The notes under the pieces are model-generated. The model had not been told where the DNA came from and did no database searches. It saw only the letters and a list, made by a program, of their open reading frames with translations. DNA of 64,000 nt from Pseudomonas orientalis. GTDB taxonomy: Bacteria > Pseudomonadota > Gammaproteobacteria > Pseudomonadales > Pseudomonadaceae. Shown in pieces: positions 39,254 to 47,146 of this stretch. The translations under genes and the position numbers were made by a program. The stretch is from NCBI RefSeq assembly GCF_002934065.1, contig NZ_CP018049.1, forward strand, positions 3,284,501-3,348,500. Direction: 5' to 3'. The first letter of the stretch is position 1. The number at the start of each line of letters is the position of its first letter.

Positions 39254-40069
39254 TTAACTTTTTTTCAGGTGGGCAATGCTGGCCCCCAAGGCCTGCCGGA
39301 TATCCGCCAGTTCATGCACGCTGCTCGCAAACGGCTCGAATGACAGGTAGCCGCTGTAGCCGGTGCTGAGCAAGGTGTCGATCTGCGCCGCATTGCCAAG
39401 GATGTCGCCCTCGCCCACCAGTACGCGGTGGCCGTCACGGATCGCGTTGAGCGGCGCGTCGGCATCTTCCACGCCGGAGATGTGCACCAGGCCAGTGAGT
39501 TCCGGGAAGAACTCATGCTCGTTGGCAAGATGGTGATGGAAAGTGTCGTGCACCACACGGAACACATCCAGGCCGCCGATGGCCTTGATCGCGTCCACCG
39601 CCACGCGCTTGCGGCGCAGGGCGGACTCTTCGAAGCCCAGAGGTTCGACAAAGCCGAGGATGCCGTACTCGCGCAGGATCGGCGCCAGTTCGCTCAGTGC
39701 CGTGCGCAAACCGGCGGCGCGCTGGGCATCGGTGCGCATGTCGCCCGGTTCGTTGAACGGGCACATCACCAGGCCCTGGGCGCCACATTCACGGGCATAG
39801 GTGGCAAGCTCGATTGCCTGGGCCCGGCGTTGATCGTTCCACACGTCAAAGGGATACAAGGCGTTGATCGACAGCACTGTGATGCCCTGCGCCGCGCACA
39901 ACTCGCGCACGCGGCTGGCGGGCGTGCCGTATTCGATCTGGCGGTCCTTGAGATCATTGCGGATCTCGATGGCATCGCACTTGAGCGACGCGGCCAACTG
40001 GATGAAATCCGGCAGGGACAGGTTGGGTGCGACCATCCGGTTAAGGGCAAAGCGTAGCGGCGACTTCAT
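39254..40069 (-). CDS. iolI: 2-Keto-myo-inositol isomerase (IolI-type TIM barrel)
   Basis: A 271-residue AP-endonuclease-2-fold TIM barrel that interconverts inosose isomers, letting other inositols enter the pathway. The metal ligands of IolI are in place: Glu142 (FVEPLGF), Asp175 (VVHDTFHHH), His196 (GLVHISG) and Glu245 (LSFEPF). I choose IolI over IolH because of this ligand set and the position beside iolD. Start ATG 40069. It lies 27 bp after iolB. Confidence 0.86.
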   Translation of the reverse strand: MKSPLRFALNRMVAPNLSLPDFIQLAASLKCDAIEIRNDLKDRQIEYGTPASRVRELCAAQGITVLSINALYPFDVWNDQRRAQAIELATYARECGAQGLVMCPFNEPGDMRTDAQRAAGLRTALSELAPILREYGILGFVEPLGFEESALRRKRVAVDAIKAIGGLDVFRVVHDTFHHHLANEHEFFPELTGLVHISGVEDADAPLNAIRDGHRVLVGEGDILGNAAQIDTLLSTGYSGYLSFEPFASSVHELADIRQALGASIAHLKKS

Positions 40070-40096
40070 TGTTGTTGTTCTCCGTGCAAAACCGTT

Positions 40097-40885
40097 TCAG
40101 AGGTCCAGCAGCCAACTGTGCTGCGGGTCGTTATGGAAATGCCAGGCACGCTTGGGGCCGGCCATGACGTTCAGGTAGTACGACTCGTAGCCGTACGGCA
40201 CGCTGACCGGGTGATAACCCTTGGGCACCACCACCAGGTCGCTGTTTTCCACAGCCACGGCCTGGTCGATACTGCGATCGTCGGTATACACGCGCTGGAA
40301 TACGAAGCCCTGGGGCGGATTGATCTGGTGGTAATAGGTCTCTTCCAGGAAGCTCTGGTGCGGCAGGTCATCGGTGTCGTGCTTGTGCGGCGGGTAGCTC
40401 GACGAATGCCCGGACGGCGTGCGCACTTCCACCACCAGCAATGAATGCGCCGGCTCGCTGTCGGGCAGGATGTCGCACACGTAGCGGGTGTTGGCGCCTT
40501 TGCCGCGCACGCTGCGCTTGCACTGTTCCGGGCGGATCAGGCGCGGTGTGTAACCGCCCGCGCCGGGTGCGGCGCACACCGCGATCTGTACGTCACTCAA
40601 GGCGGTGACCCGGGCGTCGGTGCCGGGCGGCAGGTAGGCGGCAAACGGGGATTTGTCCTCGAACACCGATTGACGATCCCCCAGGTTCTGCCAGTCGAAG
40701 CCCTCGCCCTGGATATTCACCCGGCCGCTGAGCAGCACCAGGCACAGCTCCTGGTCGCCGGCGCTGACCGGCAGCGTCTCCCCAAGGCTCAGGCGATAAG
40801 CGCTGAAACCCACATACTCCAGACGCCCCGCTTCCAGGGCGACCATGGTTTGCCCGCGCTTGTTACTCTTGACCAGCAAGCTCAT
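40097..40885 (-). CDS. iolB: 5-Deoxy-glucuronate isomerase
   Basis: A 262-residue bicupin enzyme turning 5-deoxy-glucuronate into 2-deoxy-5-keto-gluconate. Cupin metal motifs are visible in YPPHKHDTDDLPHQSFLEE and near the C terminus in GYHPVSVPYGYESYYLNVMA. The C terminus ends in WHFHNDPQHSW, typical for IolB. The start at 40885 is 2 bp after the iolE stop codon, so the two are translationally coupled. Confidence 0.95.
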   Translation of the reverse strand: MSLLVKSNKRGQTMVALEAGRLEYVGFSAYRLSLGETLPVSAGDQELCLVLLSGRVNIQGEGFDWQNLGDRQSVFEDKSPFAAYLPPGTDARVTALSDVQIAVCAAPGAGGYTPRLIRPEQCKRSVRGKGANTRYVCDILPDSEPAHSLLVVEVRTPSGHSSSYPPHKHDTDDLPHQSFLEETYYHQINPPQGFVFQRVYTDDRSIDQAVAVENSDLVVVPKGYHPVSVPYGYESYYLNVMAGPKRAWHFHNDPQHSWLLDL

Positions 40886-40887
40886 GG

Positions 40888-41775
40888 TTAAGTCCTCTCG
40901 TCGAGCAATGCTCGCAACGTGTCATAGCCTTTTTTCGCATAGATATAGCTGGGCGCGACGGCCGGGTCCTGCTCGGCCTCGACCACCAGCCAGCCGCTGT
41001 AACCGGCGGCCAACAGCTCATCGAGCAATGGCGCAAACTCGATATCGCCGTCGCCGGGCACGGTGAAGGTGCCGTTGACGATGCAGTCGGGAAAGCTCCA
41101 CATCTGGTTGCGCGCCAGCTGCACCACGGGTTTGCGCACGTCCTTGAAATGCACGTGGCAGATGCGCTCGATGTGCTTGCGCAGCACCTCAAGGGGTTCG
41201 CCGCCGCCCATGTAGCAGTGGCCCGAGTCGAACAACAGACCGACTTCCGGGCCGGTGCGGCGCATCAGCTGATCGATATCCTCGGGGGATTCGATATACG
41301 CGCCCATATGGTGGTGGTAGGCCAGGCGCACGCCCTGGGACAGGGTGAACCGCGCCAGCTCCGTGAGCTTGTCGGCGTACGCCTGCCACGCCTGCTCGCT
41401 GTGAAAGCGTGGGCGTTCGATCAGACGGACGCGCGAGCCCTGGATCGAATCAGCCACTTCGCCATACACCAGCACCGTCGCGCCATTGTGCTTGAGCAAC
41501 TCGACGTGGCCGGCGATGGCCTCGATTTCCTCGGCCACCGAACGCCGCGCCAGGCGGCTGGAATACCAGCCGGAGACCAGCGCCAGGTCATAGGGGCGCA
41601 GCACATCGGCGACCCCTTTGGCGTCCTTGGGGAATTTGCCGTTGAGTTCAAACCCTTCGTAGCCGATCTCTTTACCTTCGCTGAGCGCGGTACTCAGCGG
41701 CGTTTCACCGCCCAGCGCCGGCAGGTCGTCGTTGCTCCAGGAGATCGGGTTGATGCCAATTCGGATTGCGGGCAT
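40888..41775 (-). CDS. iolE: Inosose dehydratase
   Basis: A 295-residue TIM-barrel enzyme that removes water from 2-keto-myo-inositol to give the trihydroxy-dione used by IolD. The sequence begins IRIGINPISWSNDDLPALGG, the IolE signature; barrel motifs include YHHHMGAYIE, LLFDSGHCYMGG and HVHFKDVR, which hold the metal-binding His and Asp. The start ATG 41775 with AAAGGTG is preferred over an upstream ATG 24 nt earlier. It follows iolC after 85 bp that contain a minimal REP hairpin. Confidence 0.94.
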   Translation of the reverse strand: MPAIRIGINPISWSNDDLPALGGETPLSTALSEGKEIGYEGFELNGKFPKDAKGVADVLRPYDLALVSGWYSSRLARRSVAEEIEAIAGHVELLKHNGATVLVYGEVADSIQGSRVRLIERPRFHSEQAWQAYADKLTELARFTLSQGVRLAYHHHMGAYIESPEDIDQLMRRTGPEVGLLFDSGHCYMGGGEPLEVLRKHIERICHVHFKDVRKPVVQLARNQMWSFPDCIVNGTFTVPGDGDIEFAPLLDELLAAGYSGWLVVEAEQDPAVAPSYIYAKKGYDTLRALLDERT

Positions 41776-41821
41776 GGCTGCACCTTTTATTGTTTTCAAC
41801 TAACACTGAAAATCTGCTTTA

Positions 41822-41849
41822 TGTGGGAGGGGGCTTGCCCCCTCCCACA
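41822..41849. repeat. Minimal 28-bp REP hairpin between iolC and iolE
   Basis: TGTGGGAGGGGGC-TT-GCCCCCTCCCACA is a perfect 13-bp stem with a 2-nt loop. It looks like a REPIN whose middle was deleted so that the two ends meet. It lies inside the operon, 11 bp after the iolC stop codon, where it could lower or stabilise downstream expression of iolEBIDG relative to iolC. Confidence 0.8.
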
Positions 41850-41860
41850 TTTGATCTGAT

Positions 41861-43798
41861 TTAATTTCGCGCGCTGCGCCAGGCAGTAATGAGTTGCTCG
41901 AACGTCGCCTGCACCCGCTGGATCAGGGTCTCATCATCAATCTCCCCCGCCATCCACGCCTTGCTCGGTTCCTGGAAGATCGTGCGGCCCACGGCAAACC
42001 CTCGGCAGGTGGTGCTCTGGCTGGCCTGCTTGAAGCCGTCAGCGAGAAATTCCGCCGACGCATTCAGCCCCAGCAGCACCACACCCCGGCAGTACGGGTC
42101 GCGTTCTTCGATCAGTTCGTCGAGCTTTTTCCAGTCCGCGGCCGATTGCGCCTCGATCTTCCACCAGGCAGGGTAGATGCCCAGGTTGTACAGGCGCTTG
42201 AGGCTGCGGTAGAGCACGTCGGGATAGGTGGAGGGATGGTCCTTGGGCGGGATGACTTCCAGCAGCAGTTCATGGCCGCTGACAATGGACGCCTCGTACA
42301 GTGCCTTGAGCTGCGCTTCCTGCTCCAGGCGCAGCAGCGGTTCGTCGTCGGGGTGAAATTGCACCAGGCACTTGATGATCTGTTCCGCAGGCCAGGCGAT
42401 CAGGTTGCTGCCGATAGAGCGGCCGTGTTCGAACGCCAACGGCCGCGAGTTCTGTACCTCCACCGGGCGCGCGATCCACCAGCCGCGGCCGCTCGCGGCG
42501 TTGAGCGCATCCTGGCCGAAACGCTGGTCGGCCAACAGGCCCACATCGGCCTCGATGCCCTGCTCGCCCAGCTTGCGCTCCACGCGCTCGATGGCCTGGA
42601 TAAACAATTGCTTGATCGCACTGATGCGCGCCAGATCCTGGCCGCCGCGCTGGGCCAGGTCGACCAGTTGCCAGCGATGGTCGAAGGCAAACACGAACAG
42701 TTGCTTCCAGGTTTTGCGCGGCACGCTGACGCGGTGCAGGCGTTGCAGGGTCGCGTCATGGTCAGGCCGGGTGATCGGCACCGGGCTATTGAACAGGTAC
42801 TCAAGCTCGGCAGGTGTCGGCATGGCCGGCGCGCAGGCATGGCGCGACACCACCAGGCCACCGCAGGCATTGGCCAACTGGCTGCAACGCTCATCCGTGG
42901 CGTCGTTGAGCCAACCGCTGAGGAAGCCCGACATAAAGGCATCGCCGGCGCCCAGCACATTGAGCACTTCCACGCGCACGCCAGGGTAGATCGCACCGTC
43001 TTCGAGGCGTTCGGGAATAGCGCCGTGAATCACCGTGCAGCCTTGCGGGCCGAGCTTGACCACCAGGGTGGCGGGCGTCAGTGCGCGCACCGTACGCAAG
43101 GCGCCGAGCAGGTCTTCACTGCCGCCGGCAATCAGGAATTCTTCTTCGGTGCCGACGATCAAGTCGAAACGCGGCAGGATCTTCTGCACATGCTGGCTGA
43201 CATTCTGGTCGGCAACGAAACGGGTCTCGCCATCGGCCTTGCCGGCCAGGCCCCAGAGTACCGGGCGGTAGTCGATATCGAGCACGCGCTTGACGTTGTG
43301 TTTAGCCGCGTAGTCCAGTGCCTGGATACTGGCCTTGTACACCCCGTCGGTGGAGAAATGCGTGCCGGTGATCAGCAGCGCCTTGCTGGAAGCAATGAAG
43401 GCTTCGCTGATGTCTTCGGCGCGCAGAGCCATGTCGGCGCAGTTTTCGCGGTAGAACACCAGGGGGAAGGTTTCACGGTCCTTGAGACCGAGCAGCACCA
43501 GGGCGGTAAGGCGTTCCGGGTCGACCTTGATAGCGCTGACGTCGCAGCCTTCACGGGCCAGGGATTCCACCAGGAAGCGGCCCATATGGTCGTCGCCCAC
43601 CCGGCTGAGCATCGCTGATTTCAGCCCCAGTCGCGCCGTACCGAAGGCGATATTGGCGGAAGAACCGCCGAGGTATTTGGCGAAGCTGGACACGTCCTCA
43701 AGCCGCGCTCCTACTTGCTGCGCATAGAGGTCGACGCCCAGGCGTCCGAGGCAAATCAGATCCAATTGACGCCCACTGGCAAAACGAGTCTGGCCCAT
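41861..43798 (-). CDS. iolC: Fused 5-dehydro-2-deoxygluconokinase and DUF2090 aldolase (IolC-IolJ)
   Basis: A 645-residue two-domain protein. The N-terminal half (about 1-330) is a PfkB kinase with KYLGGSSANIAFGTARLG and the catalytic block VLNVLGAGDAFMSGF; it phosphorylates 2-deoxy-5-keto-gluconate. The C-terminal half (about 345-645) is a DUF2090 domain, AFDHRWQLVDLA and RGFAVGRTIFQEPSK, related to class-I type aldolases and taken to act as IolJ, splitting the product to dihydroxyacetone phosphate and malonate semialdehyde. This fusion is common in proteobacteria. The start ATG 43798 has CAGGAG. First gene of the operon, facing iolR. Confidence 0.93.
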   Translation of the reverse strand: MGQTRFASGRQLDLICLGRLGVDLYAQQVGARLEDVSSFAKYLGGSSANIAFGTARLGLKSAMLSRVGDDHMGRFLVESLAREGCDVSAIKVDPERLTALVLLGLKDRETFPLVFYRENCADMALRAEDISEAFIASSKALLITGTHFSTDGVYKASIQALDYAAKHNVKRVLDIDYRPVLWGLAGKADGETRFVADQNVSQHVQKILPRFDLIVGTEEEFLIAGGSEDLLGALRTVRALTPATLVVKLGPQGCTVIHGAIPERLEDGAIYPGVRVEVLNVLGAGDAFMSGFLSGWLNDATDERCSQLANACGGLVVSRHACAPAMPTPAELEYLFNSPVPITRPDHDATLQRLHRVSVPRKTWKQLFVFAFDHRWQLVDLAQRGGQDLARISAIKQLFIQAIERVERKLGEQGIEADVGLLADQRFGQDALNAASGRGWWIARPVEVQNSRPLAFEHGRSIGSNLIAWPAEQIIKCLVQFHPDDEPLLRLEQEAQLKALYEASIVSGHELLLEVIPPKDHPSTYPDVLYRSLKRLYNLGIYPAWWKIEAQSAADWKKLDELIEERDPYCRGVVLLGLNASAEFLADGFKQASQSTTCRGFAVGRTIFQEPSKAWMAGEIDDETLIQRVQATFEQLITAWRSARN

Positions 43799-43921
43799 GC
43801 TGGCTCCTGTTATTTTTATCAGCCTGCGCTGTGCCGCCGTGGCGACGGCAAACGCTCTTGGTGGGAGCAGACTAGAACGTCCGGCGGCGTCAATCAATAT
43901 TTATTCCATAATTATTTTTAG

Positions 43922-43937
43922 TGGAATATTTTTTCCA
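43922..43937. promoter_or_regulatory. IolR-type operator candidate in the iolC-iolR gap
   Basis: TGGAATATTTTTTCCA (plus-strand GGAA 43923-43926, TTCC 43933-43936) matches GGAA-N6-TTCC, the same pattern as the site before the transporter. Just to its left a further ATTCCA and GGAAT pair form a longer inverted repeat. The AT-rich gap of 284 bp must hold both divergent promoters, so one bound repressor could control iolC and iolR. Confidence 0.55.
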
Positions 43938-44082
43938 ATAAGCCAGCATAATCCTGTGGCAGCCGTCGTGCATCGTTTCAGCAGCCCGCGCAGGCCTTGA
44001 TGCCGAGGTATTTTTTTGTGCCTACCCTGTAGACTTGCGCCACCCATCAGCGCACCAGACGAACACGCCAGAAGGATTGCCC

Positions 44083-44991
44083 ATGTCCCGCACCGATCCC
44101 GAGACCACCCTGGAAGATCCCATCGCCAGCCCTGCGATCAATGCCGAACGCCTGTTGCAGCTGATCACCGAGGAATACGAAAGCCTGCCGCGTCAACTCA
44201 AGCGCATCGCCAGCTACATGAGCCAGCAGAGCGACCGGATCATGGTCGACCGCATCAGCGACATCGCCCGTGAATGCGAAGTGCACCCCTCGGCCATCGT
44301 GCGGTTTTCCCAGCGTTTCGGCTTCAGCGGGTTCAGTGAGATGCAGGCGTTGTTTCGCGAGGCGTATACCCACAAGACCACGCCAGTGCAGAACTACCAG
44401 CAGCGCATCCGCAGCATGATCGCCAACAAGTCGCAGAAGGCCAGCGGCGGCGACCTGGCGCGTGAGTGCGTCAACGCCACGTTATCCGGCATCGAACGGC
44501 TGGGGCTTGAGCTGGACGACACGGCCTTCGACAAGGCCGTGGACCTGGTGGTGAATGCCGACAACATCTACGTGGTCGGCGTACGCCGCTCATTCGCGGT
44601 GGCCGACTACCTGGTGTACAACCTGCAGCACACCAACAAGCGCATTCACCTGGTTTCGGGGCTGGGTGGCAGCTATCGCGAACAGATGCGCAGCGTGCGC
44701 GCCAATGACCTGGTGATCGCGATCAGCTTCACGCCCTACGGCAAGGAGACCCAGCACTGCCTGCGTATCGCCCAGCATCACCAGGCCAAGACGTTGATTA
44801 TCACCGACAGCAACCTGTCGCCCTTGGCCAAGCGGGCGAACGCGGTGCTGTTGGTCAACGAAGGCTCCTCGTTCGCCTTCCGCTCACTGAGCGCCACGCT
44901 GTGCCTGTGCCAGGCATTGTTCATTGCAGTGGCGTATCGGTTGGAGTTGAAGGTGGACGAGATTCACGAGCAGGTGGGGTTCGACGACTAA
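44083..44991 (+). CDS. iolR: RpiR-family transcriptional regulator of inositol genes
   Basis: A 302-residue regulator with an N-terminal HTH_6 domain (about 25-100: MVDRISDIARECEVHPSAIV then RFSQRFGFSGFSEMQ) and a C-terminal SIS sugar-phosphate-binding domain (about 135-280: DNIYVVGVRRSFAVADYLVY, VIAISFTPYGKETQ, ADSNLSP-like TDSNLSPLAKRAN). The inducer is probably a phosphorylated intermediate such as 2-deoxy-5-keto-gluconate 6-phosphate, as in other IolR proteins. The start ATG 44083 with GAAGGA is chosen. It is divergent from iolC and is followed by a REPIN. Confidence 0.88.
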   Translation: MSRTDPETTLEDPIASPAINAERLLQLITEEYESLPRQLKRIASYMSQQSDRIMVDRISDIARECEVHPSAIVRFSQRFGFSGFSEMQALFREAYTHKTTPVQNYQQRIRSMIANKSQKASGGDLARECVNATLSGIERLGLELDDTAFDKAVDLVVNADNIYVVGVRRSFAVADYLVYNLQHTNKRIHLVSGLGGSYREQMRSVRANDLVIAISFTPYGKETQHCLRIAQHHQAKTLIITDSNLSPLAKRANAVLLVNEGSSFAFRSLSATLCLCQALFIAVAYRLELKVDEIHEQVGFDD

Positions 44992-45013
44992 GGCTGGTTT
45001 ACCGCCAACCAAA

Positions 45014-45102
45014 TGTGGGAGGGGCTTGCCCCCGATAGCAGGGTGTCAGTCGCCGAATCAGCTGATTGACACTCCGCTATCGGGGGCAAGCCCCCTCCCA
45101 CA
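45014..45102. repeat. REPIN (two inverted REPs), 89 bp
   Basis: Same family as 7061, with one G fewer in its left arm (TGTGGGAGGGGCTTGCCC). It separates iolR from the leftward small membrane peptide gene and is placed at both of their 3' ends. Confidence 0.88.
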
Positions 45103-45123
45103 ATGGACCGCGATGAATCCGGA

Positions 45124-45201
45124 TCAGTGCATGAAAATGGCGATCAGGATAATCAGCGGAATTGGCACGCCGAGGAACCACAGCAGTAATGAGCGCATCA
45201 T
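45124..45201 (-). CDS. 25-residue hydrophobic membrane peptide
   Basis: A very short gene: MMRSLLLWFLGVPIPLIILI followed by AIFMH and a stop. It is a single membrane helix with a conserved-looking GVPIP bend. AAGGAG lies directly before the two start codons (45201 and 45198). It begins 12 bp after the stop codon of the 301-residue membrane protein gene, so the two are cotranscribed. Small peptides of this type occur in Pseudomonas downstream of membrane proteins; function unknown. Confidence 0.65.
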   Translation of the reverse strand: MMRSLLLWFLGVPIPLIILIAIFMH

Positions 45202-45213
45202 GTTCTCCTTGAT

Positions 45214-46119
45214 TTAACGAATGTAGTTTTCGGTTTCGACGTACACCACGGCATCCCGGCGGCGACCGCCGAAGGTGGCGGCGAAGCTGGCGAAGAAGGC
45301 ACCGATCAGCAGCGCGACGAAGGTCCAAAGCGAGGTGTAGGCGGCGACTTTGGCAGCGGTGTCGGCGGCTTGCTTGGCTTTGACCTTGGCGTCTTCGACA
45401 GCTTTACGGGCATCGCCGTAGACCTTGTCGATGCGTGCCTCGGCATCGGCCTGGCTGAGGTTGGTGCGCTGGCTGATCAACTGGGCCAGGTAGGTACGGT
45501 CTTCCGGAGCCAGTTGGCCGTCATTGCTCAACGTACGCGCAAAGATGCGACCGACCACGGCATGGGCGGCGTCATCGCCGACGGCTGCAGGGCGATCGTC
45601 GCGGAACAGGCTGTCGACGTAGTAGCCGAAGTCGCCGCTGTGGGCGCCCTTGGTCATGCTGCCGGCGGCCTGGGACATGCCGCTGGCGGCGCCCGATGCA
45701 ACGCTGGCACCGGCTTTGACGCCGCCGCTGACCACGCTGCTGACCGAACCGACCACCAGCATTGCGGTGATCAGTGTCGCGACCGCCCAGGCCAGGAAGC
45801 CGTGTGCGGTGTCACGGAAGTACACCTCATCGCCATGCATATTGGCCCACTTCACGCGCAACCGGCCGGCAATGTAACCGCCCAGGCCCGACGCAACGAT
45901 TTGGGTGAATGCCAACCAGACAATCGTGGAAATGCCAAGCCCCTTGGCGCTCATGCCGCTGTCGGCCCACGGCGACACCGCCGAAAAGCCCAGGCCGAAA
46001 CCCAGCAGCACCAGGATCAGGGACAGTGCGGCTGCGGCCGCGGCCCCAGCAAAAATCGCCCCCCAGGAAACCCCGGAGAGCGCGCTTGACTCTTGCAGCG
46101 TGGATGAGGATGTGATCAT
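45214..46119 (-). CDS. Integral membrane protein, unknown function
   Basis: A 301-residue protein with three helices in the N-terminal half (WGAIFAGAAAAAALSLILVL, IVWLAFTQIVASGLGGYIAG, GFLAWAVATLITAMLVVGSV). Then comes a glycine/serine/alanine-rich segment (about 125-155), a charged helical region (about 160-260: LSQADAEARIDKVYGDARKA, KAKQAADTAAKV) and a final helix (LWTFVALLIGAFFASFAATF). This resembles a group of Proteobacterial membrane proteins sometimes called PhnA-like; no biochemical role is established that I know. It is followed by a 25-codon membrane peptide in the same transcript. Confidence 0.78.
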   Translation of the reverse strand: MITSSSTLQESSALSGVSWGAIFAGAAAAAALSLILVLLGFGLGFSAVSPWADSGMSAKGLGISTIVWLAFTQIVASGLGGYIAGRLRVKWANMHGDEVYFRDTAHGFLAWAVATLITAMLVVGSVSSVVSGGVKAGASVASGAASGMSQAAGSMTKGAHSGDFGYYVDSLFRDDRPAAVGDDAAHAVVGRIFARTLSNDGQLAPEDRTYLAQLISQRTNLSQADAEARIDKVYGDARKAVEDAKVKAKQAADTAAKVAAYTSLWTFVALLIGAFFASFAATFGGRRRDAVVYVETENYIR

Positions 46120-46462
46120 TGTTGTTTTGCTCCAGGCATGAAAAATAGTGTTACAAGTCTCAAAAAGGACAGTGCAGGCAGCGTGCCAGCCCTAAAAAAA
46201 ACAAACTGCTTATATTTCAACAAGTTAACTAAATTGAACTTCTTAAAGTCATGCAAGTTGCAAGAATGGTCTGTAGAGAGCGGGCGTTATGCATTCTCCT
46301 GTTGAACACCCAATGTGGGAGGGGGCTTGCCCCCGATTGCGGTGTGTCTGGTAAGCATTGACAAACTGCCCTACCCCTAGATGAAGTTTTATTTAGGAAA
46401 CATTCAGCAACTTCTTGGCAAAATGTCCCCACTTCTAGTGTGAACGCTCACCAGGTAATCCT
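46120..46462. other. 343-bp AT-rich gap with a single REP, divergent promoters
   Basis: The gap between the leftward membrane-protein gene and the rightward response-regulator gene is rich in A+T on its left side. It holds one REP half (46314-46346). A TTGACA occurs near 46360, with no good -10 at the right distance, so the two-component promoter is not certain. A short TGCAAGTTGCA palindrome lies near 46254. No coding frame is credible. Confidence 0.55.
46314..46346. repeat. Single REP unit
   Basis: TGTGGGAGGGGGCTTGCCCC then CGATTGCGGTGTGTC, one REPIN arm without its partner, in the promoter gap before the two-component system. Confidence 0.78.
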
Positions 46463-47146
46463 ATGACCCGCATTTTGACCATCGAGGATGACGCCGTAAC
46501 GGCCCGCGAGATCGTCGCCGAGCTGAGTAGCCATGGACTGGACGTAGACTGGGTGGACAATGGCCGCGAAGGCCTGGTCCGTGCCGTCAGTGGTGATTAC
46601 GATCTGATCACCCTCGACCGCATGCTGCCCGAACTCGATGGCTTGGCCATCGTCACCACCCTGCGCACCATCGGCGTATCCACGCCGATCCTGATGATCA
46701 GCGCCCTCTCCGACGTGGACGAACGCGTGCGCGGCCTGCGCGCCGGCGGCGATGACTACCTGACCAAGCCCTTCGCGTCCGATGAGATGGCCGCCCGCGT
46801 CGAGGTGCTGCTGCGACGTAAAAGCACGGTCAAGGAATTCGAAACCGCCCTGCGCGTGGCCGACCTCGAACTGAACCTGATCAGCCGCGAAGCCAGCCGC
46901 GCCGATCAGCCGCTGAGCCTGTTGCCCACCGAGTACAAGCTGCTGGAATTCTTGATGCGCAACACCGGGCAGATCCTGTCGCGGATGATGATCTTCGAGG
47001 AAGTCTGGGGCTATCACTTCGATCCCGGCACCAACCTGATCGACGTGCACATCGGTCGCCTGCGCAAGAAAATCGACCCGCCGGGCCTCACGCCGCTGAT
47101 TCGCACGGTACGAGGCTCGGGATATGTCATTGCTGAACCCCTCTAA
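46463..47146 (+). CDS. OmpR/PhoB-family response regulator
   Basis: A 227-residue response regulator. The receiver has the acidic pocket (IEDD), phospho-acceptor Asp52 (ITLDRMLPELDG), Thr/Ser position (ISALS) and Lys102 (LTKPF). The C-terminal winged helix has LLPTEYKLLEFLMRNTG and the recognition region LIDVHIGRLRKKID, ending in VRGSGYVI. It is overlapped by the histidine kinase gene over 23 bp, so the pair is translationally coupled. The type resembles CopR/CzcR/ColR regulators; the signal is unknown. Confidence 0.93.
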   Translation: MTRILTIEDDAVTAREIVAELSSHGLDVDWVDNGREGLVRAVSGDYDLITLDRMLPELDGLAIVTTLRTIGVSTPILMISALSDVDERVRGLRAGGDDYLTKPFASDEMAARVEVLLRRKSTVKEFETALRVADLELNLISREASRADQPLSLLPTEYKLLEFLMRNTGQILSRMMIFEEVWGYHFDPGTNLIDVHIGRLRKKIDPPGLTPLIRTVRGSGYVIAEPL

